64,000 nt of DNA from Lithospermum erythrorhizon (Eukaryota > Streptophyta > Magnoliopsida > Boraginales > Boraginaceae): positions 1-64,000 of the forward strand of contig JADFUC010001233.1 in assembly GCA_019722365.1 (NCBI GenBank), read 5' to 3'. Numbering within the stretch: position 1 is the first letter of the stretch; each line of letters starts with the position of its first letter. This document shows positions 1 to 13,525 of this stretch, in pieces. The notes under the pieces were generated by a model that was not told where the DNA came from, did no database searches, and was given only the letters and a program-made list of their open reading frames with translations. A program made the position numbers and the translations under genes.

Positions 1-3000
1 CTGCGCTTCGTTCAGTTACGTATTGCTTATTCACACTTAGGATTTCGAGAAGTTTATTTAGTATACGTTTAAAGAATAGTAATTGCGATTCTTGCATTTA
101 AAAAATTAGTCTGACAGACGGTTATTGGGAAAATATATGAGTAATATGAGTAATATGAGGTGTATAATGGATTAATGGTCCCATACTCCCATTGGTCTGA
201 ATTTTGCATTTCTACAACGGTTACACTTCGTGTCTTTTACACTTTTTCATCTCCCCACTCCCACTGCAAAATTGGTACCAAATCATTTCCTGGTCCATTG
301 CATTGAGAGTATAGTTTTATCCATAAAATGAAATAATTGTTGATTTGACCATGGATATATTGATGAGAGTGATTAGATTGTTGGTTTCCGATAACTATCA
401 AACAATAAATTATTTCGTAATTTTTTATAATACTTATCTATGAAATCATGGATCAAATGAATGAAATCGTTAAATTATAACGATAAATAGGTAAGTGGAC
501 TCATAAAACGTATTTATAGAGTGATTTCCTCGATCAGCAATTCATCTCGCTACGAAATGTAGGGCGAGATTTCGAGGAAGCCGACTAGTACTCTTGATTT
601 AACGCTTTAAAATTAACTAGTAAAGGCGGCTGCGATGCGCGTCATACAGATGATTTTTTCGAATATTTGGCCGTCTTTTGTAGCAATTTGAAATCATTCG
701 AGATGACATAAGCCTGCACTCTTAAAATGTTTTCTAATTGATGTTTTTTATTTTTAGGAAATTATTATTATTATATTTAATAATTATAAATAATACTTAT
801 TAGCGAATTTAATGAAAATATTTATTGAGATGTATCCCTCGAGAATCACCAAAATATTTTATATATTGAGGGTTAATAATTTCTTGGTGTTGGAGGCACC
901 GACAATAATAGATAAATTGTTACTTAGGCCAATTTGGGCGGTAGTAAATGTTTACGTGTATTTACGTTTGTTGTAGTCAAATTTCATTATTATCTCTCCA
1001 CTTTTCAAATAATGAATAAGTTTACTAAAGTGAACTACCCAAGAAATAGGTTATCATATTATTATTATTATTGTTATTATTACTCGCTCCAAATGAAAAA
1101 TCTTGTTTTGATTTGAATTTTGATGATTGACTATTTGTATTTGAACGCAATTATTGTTTATATATATATATATTGTGTAATATTTTTAGGAAAGTGTATT
1201 TTTAATTATTAAATTGGACAATTATTTTTGGATGAATGGAGTTTCCTATGTTTTTCTATGTTCAATTGGAATCATAATGAACAATCATAGTTGTTGGTTA
1301 CGTCCCTTGAGTTCAATTTTAAACTCTCAATTTTTTATTATATCTACGATCCAGTCTCAATTTTTAGCATTCGTGTTGATCATGGATGCTTTACTGACTT
1401 TGAAGAAGTAATATGTATAATTTATTAGGTAGGATTATATATAATCGATGACTCAATGGTTATAAATATGATCTATCTATGGTGATTGTTGCTTGAACAT
1501 TAGCGATTATTTTGAATTCACAAATTATTTTAGGTTTTTTGCTTCTTGTTTTTCACGTTCTCCAATTATTTCGGTTGTTATTTTTACTTATATTTTATTT
1601 GAAATTCATAACGGATAAATTAGATTATTAATATTAGTTAAATAGGACATTTATAAATAAATTGTGTTTAATATTAGTTAATAGGAGTATTATTAGTATT
1701 CTTTTCATAGTATATCTCATGAACCTAGATTTTTGCCTAATTTTTAGAGAGAATGGTAATTTAGTAATTAATAGTGTGAGCGGAAAAGCCATGATCTTCT
1801 TTACGCTTTTAAATATGTTTATTATTATTATTATTTATTGATTTCCTCTTCTTTGAAGTGTTAGATTTTCGTCATCAAAGGGTGTAAGATCACCTGTCTG
1901 TGTCTCAATACATAAATGAAGGTTATGTTAAATCATGACACGAAAATACATGTTAATGTATTATAAAATTTGATAAAATAAATCCCAATTTATTTAAAAG
2001 AGCATTACACATTGTAGTTCAAATTCTAAATTTTCATTTTTCTATCAAAGTGAAACAACAAGCTCTTCTATTGACCATTTCATGAACAAGACCAGAACTT
2101 TGATGTCAACATTTCGATTTATTGGGACATCACTTGAACACAATCCAGATACTTCTAATGTCTTCATCTATTTTTACTCTTTTTTTGTCATCACTTTACA
2201 ACAAATAGAAAAAGATATTTATTCTCAAGATATGGATAAATATATTCAAAGTACCTTTTTTCCCTTTTAACCAAAAAAAAATTAAAGTCTTTAGTGATTC
2301 GAAAATAAATGCTTTACTTTTTCTTTTCTTTCATACAAAGTAAAATAAAATAAAAAATCCAGTAAAACTAATCTCATGGCCTTAAATAAAGAGCGAACTC
2401 ACTTTCCCACTTTAGCAATTTAAAATTTAGCTCATACTTAAACTATAAATACATAAATAGTGTATACAAATTTAATTGCAGAATTATGCCAAACCAGATA
2501 GTGAATTGGAATTTGCAATGCTTGTTGCATTGTCTCCTTATTTTGTGACCCATGTTATAATTTAATATTGAGGGTTAAAAAAAACAGTCAATTCACTTTT
2601 GAATAATAATTCATATAATGTACAATTTTTAGTGATTGATTATTTATATTTTGCAATTAAAGATGAATGTCATATTCTTGATTCCATATCCTGTTTGATT
2701 GTAGTTTTGGGAGTGTCACTTTGTTTGGCTTGTCACTAAATTTAATTAAATTAAGATGGATGCCATATTCTTGATAGTTTATCCTTTTTTATGGTAGTTT
2801 TGGCCTTTTGGAGTGTCATTTATGTGAGTTGTCACCTAAATATTGGATCATATATACTCGTTTGGCTTGTCCCACACTGTATGCTTGATCTTCATAAAAA
2901 AAGACCATAATTATTTTATTTTAGTCAATTGCTTCTAAAAGAAAAGGTTAATTAGTTGGATACACAGTGGATCCTCGTCATATTGTTAAAGTAGGATTTT

Positions 3001-4330
3001 AAATGGGACCAGAAAAATGAAATGAAATTGACTTAATCTGGGACAACCTAAATTGCAAATCAGATTTGGGAAAAAATCGAAGGGCTTTAAAGGAGAAAGT
3101 ACTACCGTGGGAGGCGAGTGAGTCGGCGAGTCGAAACAATTAGGTAGAGTGCCAATGGAGTTTCCACGAGCTTGGCTCGATCAAAAAACAACGGTTTATG
3201 TCTAAGTAATTTATTATTAGTTAGTCAATTTGAATTTGATTGGGATGTAGTTTCTAATTAATAACTAGTAGTTAATCTAGTTTTGAATCAACAATTCATT
3301 AATATATCTTGTATGTTGTCGAAGGCGGGCATAATAATAAGGACAACTTGTTAGTTGTTGTTAGACCATAATGGTCTGTAGAGTTAGACGCAAGGGTCAC
3401 GTAATGTTTTCTTAAGGGCCACTTTATGTTTCCTTATCTATTGATATTTTAATGAACTAATTACTTAGAATCAAGTTGCTATTTGTTTAAGATGGTTATA
3501 TTATCGCGGTTTAATCACAGATATTAGCAAAGTGTTGCGGTTTAGTCATTTTAGTGAAGGCGTTAAAATTGGCCGGTCAAAAACTTATTTGAGTTCAAAT
3601 TTGACCCCAAACTTAATATTTTTGATAAACATGTGGAAAAAATTTCTACTTTAATTACGTTTTGGGGCAAAATTACTATTGTTATGAACTTTTGGTTACA
3701 ACGAGGCTATCGTTTTTTCCGCAGGCAATCGTCTTGTTAGCCGTCATCGACATCTTTTTAACTGTTGACGTATTATAATTTAACAAAGGAATGGAGGCGT
3801 TGGAGGTGTTAGTGAAATTTGTTCCAGCAGAACTTTGGTGGTGATAGAGCAGGGGTGGTTGTCAAATTTGATTTAGTTTATTTTGGATATAAATTTTACA
3901 ATTAATGTGCCCCAAAGTTTATAAAATTATAAAATTACCGAAATTTGATTTCAATTGTATTTGTCGTCAAATTTTATGGCATAAGTTAAAATGGGAACTA
4001 AGCTTCTGTTTTTATCAATATACGGGACCAAGCTGCACCTTGATTCATTATCTGAGAAATCAATCTGTTTTGATCATTATCAAAACCGTTTTGTGATTAC
4101 TCGTATTTTAATAGTATGATGCTTTCCGATAATAAATAAGAGTTGGCTGAAGGAATAAATCAATTTGCTCATCACTTTCCACTATATCTCCATAAGTGAT
4201 GAGGTCCCTCCTTTAATAATCATCAACAATAACAAAAGACCCCACAGTAGTAGTACTGTTAAGAAATATGAGGTGGTCCGATTTGCATTTGACTATTTGA
4301 GAGTTGAGAGTTGAGATCATCGTTGGAGGC
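1..4330. other. AT-rich intergenic DNA without recognisable gene
   Basis: Neither strand shows a conserved protein segment. The open frames are short, begin at non-ATG codons or run through low-complexity AT-rich sequence. TTA/ATT trinucleotide runs occur around 1,060-1,085. A slightly GC-richer patch at about 540-720 and another at 3,070-3,190 resemble decayed repeat DNA but match no family I can name. Confidence 0.6.
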
Positions 4331-4332
4331 GA

Positions 4333-5510
4333 AAGTGCGATCGTCATGCGTATTTTGATTGGGTTTGGTTAAATGCGTTCACGTTTGAAATGTTCTTTGT
4401 TACGTAACATGTTTTGATAATAGGCGAAATGGTCTTATGCGAGATCAGTTAAGTTGATGATCAGTGACTATACTGATGATCATTTTGAGGTATTTTGTAA
4501 TTTTTTAAAATTAGACCCAAGCCTTGTCATCATGGCTTACGATTTGCTTGGGGGTTCCAGTTATTGCTACGTTTAAAATGTATGCTGTTCATCGCTCCGA
4601 AGCTTAAATAACGGGTAAAAGTGGTAAGCGTGATATAATCAGTTAAGTTCTTCTTTTTATCGCGTGACTATCATATATAGATTTAATCTTCAAGTTTTTC
4701 TTAACAACAAATATACAACTAGAAGAGCAAGTATACACCTGGCGTTTCATGCATTATCCAAATGTATCAATGCTGGTTCACATATAAGAATGTTATTTTT
4801 TGTTGAAAGGTTAGGGTAATGAAAATTCTTATTGTAGTTGTAAAGTATCTTTGTTGTTGTTGATGTATAACTTTTTGATTTTATATTGTGGTTCCTTTGT
4901 CCCAAAATGATTGTCCAGTTTGAGTTTTTTTATGATTTTTTTCTTTCTAATTTTTCCTTCGTTAAGTTGCTATTTTTTTGGTTACGTGATTAACACGTGA
5001 CTAAATTAGAAAGAAAAAATCTTAACTCAAATAGCATTACTATATAATGAGCTCATTTGATACATTTTGGATATCTGAATGAAGCGTCGTCTGTATATTT
5101 CTTGTTCTTACAGTTGAATCTTCTTTGTTAAGAAAGAAGCTTTGAGAGTATATGATAGTCGCGTGATAAAAAAGAGTAAGCGGCTTAGCAGTTATATCAC
5201 AGTTGGACCACTTTGCTCGTTATTTAAAGCTTGAGTGATGAAACAGGGCGTTTTTAGGCGTGTGTGATGGCTGGAACCACGGGTGCAAGCGAGTGTGATG
5301 AATAGTGTCTTCCGCCCAATTGTTTTAAAATTTACTAAAACTCTCATCAAAATGGTCGTATCTTTAGTCCGTGACCGTCAGTACTAACGGTTAGTCGTGG
5401 AAGGCCGTTTTGCTTGCGTTATTGAAGCGTAAGTGATGAATAAGGGCGTTTTTGAAATGTGGGTGATGAGCCCAGGCACTGCAATGTAAGCATGTATGAT
5501 GATTGGGGAC
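4333..5510. repeat. Large imperfect inverted repeat (foldback element, possibly long-TIR DNA transposon)
   Basis: The left arm (about 4,333-4,735) matches the reverse complement of the right arm (about 5,110-5,510) along most of its length. Shared blocks include GCGTGACTATCATATA (left) against TATATGATAGTCGCGTGA (right), and AGCTTAAATAACG against CGTTATTTAAAGCTT. Identity looks like roughly 70-75 percent with small gaps, estimated by eye. The right arm contains several copies of a short motif of the type GCGTGNGTGATGA...GGGCGTTTTT, so the arms are internally repetitive. The ~375 bp centre holds a second, nested inverted repeat and no open frame. Long terminal inverted repeats with internal mini-repeats around a short non-coding core suggest a foldback or a non-autonomous Mutator-like element. 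I could not identify a target-site duplication. Confidence 0.65.
4919..5031. repeat. Nested hairpin at the centre of the foldback
   Basis: TTTGAGTTTTTTTATGAT followed by TTTTTTCTTTCTAA (4,919-4,950) is complementary to TTAGAAAGAAAAAATC plus TTAACTCAAA (5,006-5,031). Between the arms, GTTACGTG (4,981-4,988) and CACGTGAC (4,994-5,001) form a further short palindrome around a five-base loop. Confidence 0.6.
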
Positions 5511-5698
5511 TTTACTTATCGTAATAACATCTTTCAGGTCTGTATTGCTTCCATGGATATTTTTCGGAGTATCCAAGAAACTAGACTACATACTATTTTT
5601 TTATTTAAAACTGAGCAATTATATTGTTACGTTTATATTTTCTACTGGCATGGGTTATAGAAAAATGTGCATGAAATATTATGCGTGCCAATATTATT

Positions 5699-5836
5699 AC
5701 TTTTTTTTTTTCCTTTTTTAACGGGACCCAGCGGTGGCTACTCAGTCTTTGGTAGGGAGAATCGAACTCATGACCTCATGATCACAAATTAAAACTGCAC
5801 TCTTTCATGAGCTTGGCCAGCGCTGCGGATCTTATA
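5699..5836 (-). mobile_element. tRNA-derived SINE
   Basis: Read on the minus strand, an RNA polymerase III A-box-like sequence TGGCCAAGCTCA (5,808-5,819) is followed about 40 bases later by a B-box-like GAGTTCGATTCTC (5,757-5,769). This is the spacing of a tRNA. The segment then ends in an A-rich tail, seen on the plus strand as a T-rich run at 5,701-5,719. Promoter boxes plus a tail without a foldable mature tRNA indicate a SINE rather than a tRNA gene. The 5' limit is approximate. Confidence 0.7.
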
Positions 5837-5879
5837 TTATTACTTGATTTCACTACATAGTTGATTACCTAATCATGAC

Positions 5880-6640
5880 ATATTATTGTTAGGAATCCTG
5901 CAGGTATTGGCAGTGTAGTGGCGACTAACTCGCATCCACCGAGATGCTGTGGCGTCCGGATCTTAACCCGTAATTAAGAATAATTGTGGTATCATCGATT
6001 ATGCTAATTGCGAGATCCCATCGAGGATTGATACCCATTTAATTGAGACATGACAAGCGAGAAAAAATAAATTGCGGAAATTAAGCAGCGCACAGGAATT
6101 TGCCACAGTTGCCACCGATGAAAATGCATCCGGCTGATGCGAGATCATTATGTCAGCGAGAAGAATTGTTCGTGACTCGAGGAGCGATTTCTACCATCCT
6201 AGCGATTGATGTGTTAATGCGCTCGAAATCTCACAGAAAGCAAGATCTCTCGATTGGGTGTTTCTCATAGACATGAAAACCCGATTCTGAAACTACCGTA
6301 TGAGCTACTCTTGAATACCATTATTCTCTCTCTATTTTGATGCCCTTTGAGGTGGTGTTTAGCGCACATAAAAGATGCATAACACTCATATATATAAATT
6401 TCTAATCACCCAGGTCACAAAAGCCTCGTCGAATAGGAAAATCATGGTCAAAAGCCACCGAAACCGCCTCGAAATTGATGCCATGGCCGTCGGGGCAGTT
6501 CAGGCGAGTCGATCTTATCGAGCGCCTTGCCTTTTTTTCTTCTGAGGTCGGGACTTGAAGACTTCCGACCAAGTCGATCATCTCCAGTCCTCCACATTTC
6601 TTTAATTTGACTTCTGATCAACAATTATGACATGTTGGTT
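5880..6640. other. GC-richer repeat-like block, possible LTR-retrotransposon remnant
   Basis: Composition changes sharply from the AT-rich surroundings. TGGTATCATCGA at about 5,987 resembles the initiator-Met primer binding site of plant LTR elements, and ATATATATAAAT near 6,392 could be an LTR TATA box. No LTR pair, reverse transcriptase or integrase is visible, so this is only a weak call. Confidence 0.25.
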
Positions 6641-6740
6641 TGATTTTAATTAGTGATTAGTTCGATTTGATCAAGATAATCAATTTCCTAGATCGCATCC
6701 TTTGTACCATTATTTTTTATACCAATGTCGGACAAAATAA

Positions 6741-6952
6741 TACTACCTCCAATTTATATTATAGGATATTTTCATTTCTTATCAATTTGGCCCCGATTAA
6801 TTAACTGTGCTTTGGTTCAAAAAATATAAAATTGATATCAATAAATTTGTCTTTAAATATATTTTCATAAAAGTTGGATACGAAAAAATGAAAAAATCTT
6901 ATGTTGGATATGGAAAAATGAAAAAGTATCATGTTTTAAATTGGATGGAGTA
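6741..6952. mobile_element. Stowaway-like MITE, copy 1
   Basis: The left end TACTACCTCCAATTTA mirrors the right end TAAATTGGATGGAGTA, giving terminal inverted repeats of about 16 bp next to TA. The ~210 bp body is non-coding. Its interior (ATCAATAAATTTGTCTTTAA and flanks) recurs at 57,075-57,300, so both copies belong to one family. Confidence 0.7.
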
Positions 6953-7079
6953 TTATGATATTAAGTGTCACGTTCCACTTGAATCAACTAAATATTTATA
7001 TCGAAATGGGCCCTATCTAGACCAAACCCAATCTTCTTGTGTTTTAGGGCAAATGGGCACATGGCTTACTGGATAACTA

Positions 7080-7886
7080 ACCCAATGGATCCGGTTATTT
7101 TATCATAGTTCATCACGATTTTTAAGGACCATATTACAAAGTTCAGTGGACATGACAAGTCCAATTATACCGAACTTGTTCAAGATTAGCTCGGCTCTGC
7201 TCGAATACCTCATTATTGTTAGGTTTTATCGAATTCGAACAAAAGCTTTGATTTGGCTCTAATCACATCGAATCCAACATTTAGTCGAATTTTTTTACCC
7301 GAATTTCTCGAACCAAACCGAGCTTTGAAGTTATTTAATAGGCTTGTTTATGACTTATTCGATGACTCAAACTTTATAATATTGTACATGATGTATTGAT
7401 AATTTCTGAGATAGCTGACCGAGAATAATCGAAATAGGTGCGTAGGTGATTTTTTTTACAAATTTACCCTTTTCGTTTTGAAACTTGTATAAAATTCGAA
7501 TTGGCCTTTATCATAACAGGTTCGTTAGTTGTATTGATCCGCCAAATTTTGTTGAGGATGGGCTTGATCTTGATCCATGTTCATTACTGGGCGAATCAAA
7601 TCTGGACTCGTTACCACCGTTGTCTGGCAAGTGGATATCCTTCTTGGGGTATGACAAGACATAGGCACGAGAACATCGAATCCTTGATAGCTTCACCGCA
7701 AGCAATGAGTAATCTCCTTGAGTCGCGTTTGACATGAAAATAGTGCGTCCTTTCAGAGCGATCAAGTTAGTAGCGATTCAAATAAGACGAAAAGTAATAA
7801 GAGATGGAATTTTGCGATTACCTCAAATGGCGAAAAGTAATAAGGCTGGTCGCTATGCATGCGACACGTGCCCATGACAATTGTAG
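7080..7886. other. Unassigned intergenic sequence
   Basis: Repeated short words such as CTCGGCTC, CGAATTCGAA and TCGAACC between 7,180 and 7,330 resemble subterminal repeats of DNA transposons. The open frames on both strands at 7,501-7,765 overlap and match no family I know. Nothing here can be named with confidence. Confidence 0.3.
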
Positions 7887-9670
7887 TGAAAATTATATGG
7901 ATATATAGTATAAATACAAATCATCCATAGTTTGGGGATCTTTAAAGTGCGTACTACATTATTTATATGAAAACATATAATTAGAATTATATAGACAGAG
8001 GACTTACAGTGCGGCGGAGTAAATTCCACCAAAATCCACACGCTTCAAATTCTAGCATTAATTTGACTTCCTGACTCCTTGTTGTAATATCGATCGTAGT
8101 GTCTACCACAGTTAGTCGCGCCGGAGGGTTGAATCAGAACTAATCTATGCTAGTAAACAAGGATGAACAAAACCGGAAAAACCCAAAATTCTTGGGAGAA
8201 TTTCGTAAAGGGGGCTACTAGGGTTTTTGGTGAAAAAGTTTTTACAAAACATGATGAAAAACCTAAAGTTTCTTTATATAGGGCTAGGTTAAGCAAACTG
8301 AATATAAATAGATTAAGTATTAACCCCGTTCGTTAAGACACTAATGAGTTGCTAATAAGTTGAACTATTTAATTAAGCTAATTAAATAGTAATGAGTGAT
8401 ATCAATAATCTTTCAAGTTATCGATAAATACTAAAATTACTCGAACGATTAAATAACTATTTAATTGATTACATTGTTAATCGATATTCACCACATAAAA
8501 TGTAGAACCCTTGTAATTGAGAAATACATTTCTCAATTATACAGTTCTCTTTAATTTCATACATGAAATATAACTCAACGTCACTATATGTGTGTGACCT
8601 TACGAGCTCGAGATAATAGTAAGTTGTATAATAATAATAATTGACAATTACTATTATTATAACGATTAATAGTAGATCTAGCAATCGCTCACACTTAAAT
8701 TATCATGAGAACCCACACTAGTAATATCACAACTACTAAGTTGAACACTAAGTTACGATAATCACGTTTAACCAATGGTAAAATGAATTCTTTACACAGG
8801 TAATACGCAACGGGCATAATAAATGGAACCCAATTCACCATTTGATTTCAAGCGCGCCACTTGCCCTTGGGCGATTATCTTAATTCTTTTATCCGCGATC
8901 TAGTCGTAGGCTAACCATAGAAGTGTGTCTTGAAACACCCACAACTTTCTTTACTCGGTATAGGCGAATAAGCATTTATGGGCGTCCGTAAACCAATCGA
9001 TTACCAATGTGTGAAGGCACGAAGATCTTCCTTGTATATCAGGGCGGACAAAATCCCTCCCAATATATCAACATCTATCGCTATACTGTGTGACCCAACA
9101 TATGCGTTATAATCCCGCTTAAAGGCGAGGCGTTTGGTCATAGTCAAAGAAATCACAGAGCTTGTATATACGGATAGTTATATATCGTAGGTCACAGATT
9201 GACGAACCTAGAATTCTAAACAAATGTCATAGGACACGGATATACACATATCTTCTATGAATTTGTTTTTCGATTAATCACCCATTCCCCAGGTCACTTG
9301 AACCGACGGCCGGTATTGACCAGTCTGAGGCTAACGTGATCAATCTTGATCAGCAATCAGCTTTCATATTGAGTCGTATGATCTTTAGCCATGCAACTTC
9401 TCGACATCGACGAGAGCCTTTTTGGCTATCCTATGTTTCTAGGCTTGAAGAGGTGTAATTATGATTCATGTTACCTCTCACAAAGCTTATAGACTAACTT
9501 AGAATTTAACCTTTCACTTTCTCGAGGATACACTACGTGTGAAAGATCATATGTAAAAATTCAAACATATAGTCATAGCAAACAAATATATTAAAATATA
9601 AGAGCAATAATATTCAAATATTTGTTCACATAACACAATAGATACATATTGACTCCCTGACAACCTAACG
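7887..9670 (-). repeat. Copia 3' LTR (left copy)
   Basis: Positions 7,887-~8,840 repeat at 15,590-~16,580 in the same direction. Shared blocks include TCCACACGCTTCAAATTCTAGC and GTTGAACACTAAGTTACGATAATCAC (each quoted only as an anchor). The LTR probably extends to about 9,670, where a purine-rich minus-strand tract next to GTTAGGTTGTC marks the likely polypurine tract/LTR junction. That inner limit is inferred. Confidence 0.7.
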
Positions 9671-9679
9671 CCCTTTGCG

Positions 9680-12600
9680 ACATCTGTCTAAGACCTATAT
9701 TCGTATTCATCGTACTTTGCGACTTAGTGGTTTAGTAAAAGGGAAATTCGACGATTAGCCTCTGTTTACTTTACATACTTTGTGTCGCCCCTACATGAGC
9801 ATATCTGTCGGTGATACTTTACGATGCGTGCTTGGATTTGTGATCTTCAGGGGTTCATAGCTTGAGCTATTGCCCGATATTGTCTACTTGACTCGGCTGG
9901 TCCACCAATCGCTGAGTACCCGCGCGAGTTCGGTCACGAACTTAACATCAACGTGCTTCTTTAGCGGCTTAGGAGCGGCTGCGATGTCTTCAGTGCGTGG
10001 TAGAATCGGCTGACGGTACTACATTTGGAACTCCTCCAAGATCTTTGCTCCCACCGTTGAGACAAAACACATACCAGTGGGAGCGATAGTGGGTGTCTGT
10101 CAGTTTGAAAACTGGCGTCGGTGTACCCTGTCACTGCTAACTCCTCATCTCCACCATATACCAAGAAAGCATCTTTTAGTTCTTATAGGATACTTGAGGA
10201 TGCTTCTTTGCTAATCCGATTGGCTTTCACGCGGATTAACTTTGGTATCTTTGGTTACCTTTAGTGCGTAAGACACGTCGGGTCTAGTGCGCGACATGGC
10301 GTATGATGGATCTATGGCGAAGCATAAGGTGTCCTTCGTGCATTCATCTCGGCACTAGTAGTGGGACAACGTATACGCTAAGATGAACTCCGTGTCTCGT
10401 GGGAATTACCCTTCTTGGAATTTTCGTGTTGAACTGCTGCGATTTTGACCAGCAAGTAATACTGACAAAGTCCAATCGACCTCACGGCTCGATCATTAGA
10501 TCTTTATTCAGTATATACGTAGCCGCCTAAGTCCTTCATTGAGAAACATTTGCCTGACCAATCATGGCGAGTTTTAGTAAGCTACGTTGTTTCGAATGAC
10601 CAAGTATGTCGTCGGCATCACCGGGACTATGAATGATATAACTCGACACCTTAGCGTATACCTGAATTCTTCTTCGTTCTTGATGAAACCGAACTCTTTG
10701 ATTGATTCATCAAAGCGTAGATTCCCAACTATGAGGATCACACCTTAAGACCATAAATGGACTTTTTACTGACTTGCGTATATGCTTGGAGTCTTTAGGA
10801 CATGTAAAAACTGGAGGTTGTACCGTATACGCATCTTCTCTAAATTTCCATTGAGAGCGGTCTTTACATCCATTTGCCATATTTCATAGTCATGGAAATC
10901 GTGATAATTTAGATTATCCGGATGGTTAAGCACAACCAGCGGCGGTAAGTTTCGTCGTAGTCGGCTCCGTCAGACTTGTTTTTGAGCTTGCTTTCCATTT
11001 CTGAAGTCTGAAACTTTGAAAGCATCCAGCGTTTCCGTCTTTATACGTGTTTCTTCTTAAATGCCCATTTACGTTCAATAGAGCCCGTTTGAGTAAATCC
11101 AACGAGGACGAACCGTTTGGTACATAGAATCCATACCGGTGCGTGGCAATTTGCCGTTTAATGGCATCCCTTTACTATTCATTTGCTTCTTTGTAAGAAA
11201 TTGGGCTCGTCGGCTCAATGATGAAAGCTTCGCGTACGGCCTTCTGGTTCATGGCGTCCTGTTGGATCTCTAGGGTTGGATTCTTCCGAACTCTGTGGAT
11301 CGAGGTAGATTACAGCAAGAAGGTTCCCGATTCTTGTGTGGTCTGCCTGCATTAGATGCATCGATATTGACTTAAATCGGCTTGAGCTTCGTGAGATGAA
11401 CACCATTACTTCTAGTCATACGGGCAGATATTCCTTTTCAAGAATACTCTGATACAGCGATGAAGATTTTATTCTCACATTTGGGGTAGAAGTAGTAACC
11501 ATTGTTTTCCACTTGGATATCCTATGAAATAACATTTATCGATTTGAAGCGCAAGTTTGTCTTTTGTTAATCTCTTAACATAAACTTATTAATCTTTAGA
11601 AAACAACTTAGGAATCTTCCCGAACCCACCGAGTTCATGGGGAGTTTTATCTGTGACTTGGTTGGACGTCATTTAAAAGGTAAGTGCCGCTTAGAAGTGC
11701 GTATCCCGAAATTAACTAGTAGATCGGATAGGCTCGTCATAGATCGGGCATGTCCAAGAAGGAGTTCGTTTCTCCTTCCAGGACACGCCATTATAACATG
11801 GCGTTCACGCTGGAGTGAGTTGTGAAGCATGATACCGCACTCTACAAGATGAGTATTGAACTTCGTGACTCAAATATTCTCCACCATCGGACCCGGAGAA
11901 TCTTTATTATCTTGTTCAATTGGTTTTGTACTTCATTTTAGGAACTCCTTGAATTTCTCAAAGGACTCGTGTTTGTGTACCAAATCGGATACACAAAACC
12001 CGTATCTTGTAGTCATCGATAAATGTAATGGAAATGATTATAACCTCCTCTTTGCCAGATGTGTTCATTGGCCCACGTACATCGGTGTGTATGATCCCCG
12101 ATAAATCAACGCCGCTTTCATTTAAGCCCGGTGAAAGACATTTTGGTCATTTTGCCCGGAAAGGCGAGGCTCCTTTATCGTATGATTCATAATCGAAACG
12201 CTTGAGTATTCGCTGAATTGGAGTTTCTTGATTCGGTTCGTTAATGTGACACAATGCCGCAATGCCATAGGTATGTCGGTTAAGTCGTTAGGCTTATTCC
12301 GTTTAAGTTTATGTTATATGACTTCATTGTCATTGTCTACGCGTATATATACCATTTTGAAGGGAGGCGGTACCAAATCTTTGCCCATTCACCGGTGATC
12401 CCCCAAATTCATCGGGATCTATTGAAAATGAAAAACCATCATTATTCAAAACAGAAATAGAAATAATATTCCTGCAAATTGCAGGTACATAGTAAACCGG
12501 TAATAAGTTCAAAACAAGGCCCGTGGGCAAATTTAAACTAATGGATCCCTAAAGGGCATGACCTTCGCGCGGATCCGTTTCCACTGCTGAGTCTTACTTG

Positions 12601-13525
12601 ACTTGAGTTCACGCATATTACGACAAATATGAGAACATGACGGTGTCTAGCACCCACAGTAGAATTAGAGTTGTACAAACTTCAATAACATACATACACA
12701 GCCAGGGTGACGGTCGTGAGACCATTCTTCTATCATCATGAACTTCACTTGAGGTTGGCTTCCGGTGACCAGAGGTTTCCCTTAAATAATGACACTTGTC
12801 ATCACTACAGCTCCTCCCACTTTCCCGGCCCGACAGGATTACTCGAACCACTTGATGCTTTGCCACGGCAAACTTCTTCTTCTTCTTGAATTTCTTCTTG
12901 TTTGGACCCTTGCAGCAGAAGAATAAGTTTAGTCTTACCGGAGTTAGATACCAAATTACGTGATCATCTTATGCGATTCGTTTAGAGATAACCAAACTTG
13001 TGCATATTGAAGTTCATGACAAGCCCAGAGAATTTGTGCAGAAGGCCGGATGAGATCCGCGGCCAGTTCTTTGGAGACACGGTGCCCGAGGCGTTAGTCG
13101 TCGACCCGAGCGATCATTTAATGATATGAGGGCTTGGGCACACATCCGTTCCAGAACTTCTTGTCCACGAGGAAACACGAGGCAGTGTCATGTCTGCCGT
13201 TTTAAAACCTCCTTTTACGGAATAATTCCTCGATTTGCCGGTATATGTAATATCTTACCTTTTCATATTGAATTTGGAGCAGAAGGTTCCATATTGGCCA
13301 ATGAGACATTGGACATCCTTGTCAGACTTATTGCTTTTGTGGATCACTTTTCGATGGGAAACCTTATCATTAGGTTTCAGCGGGAACATTGTTAAATACG
13401 TGATGATCCTCTCTTTGCTTGAGAATGATTTTCAAGTTTCGAGACCCTTCGTCAAATTCGAGGTTAGAACACCTTTTCAAGTCTTGACGGCGAAGTTCTT
13501 AGGAGTAACCGATAGTGGTAGCCAT
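9680..13525 (-). pseudogene. Copia gag-pol polyprotein remnant
   Basis: Conserved copia segments appear in the expected order on the minus strand. Gag: an ATG at 13,523-13,525, then ILKQREDHHVFNNVPAET near 13,370-13,430 and FSGLVMNFNMHK near 13,020. Protease/pre-integrase: YVIEV and WVLDT near 12,640-12,690, and YYVPAICRNIISIS near 12,450-12,500. Integrase: HKHESFEKFKEFLK near 11,950, and a YFIGYP motif at about 11,517-11,533. RNase H: MVYGGDEELAVTGYTDASFQ at 10,105-10,164. Stops and frame changes separate nearly every block, so no intact polyprotein exists. The total coding span of about 3.8 kb is close to the usual copia length, which argues for decay by point changes and small indels rather than large deletions. 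Confidence 0.85.

Noticed and set aside
544..572. Short hairpin ATCTCGC...GCGAGAT
   Set aside because: A seven-base stem is common by chance and no associated feature was found.
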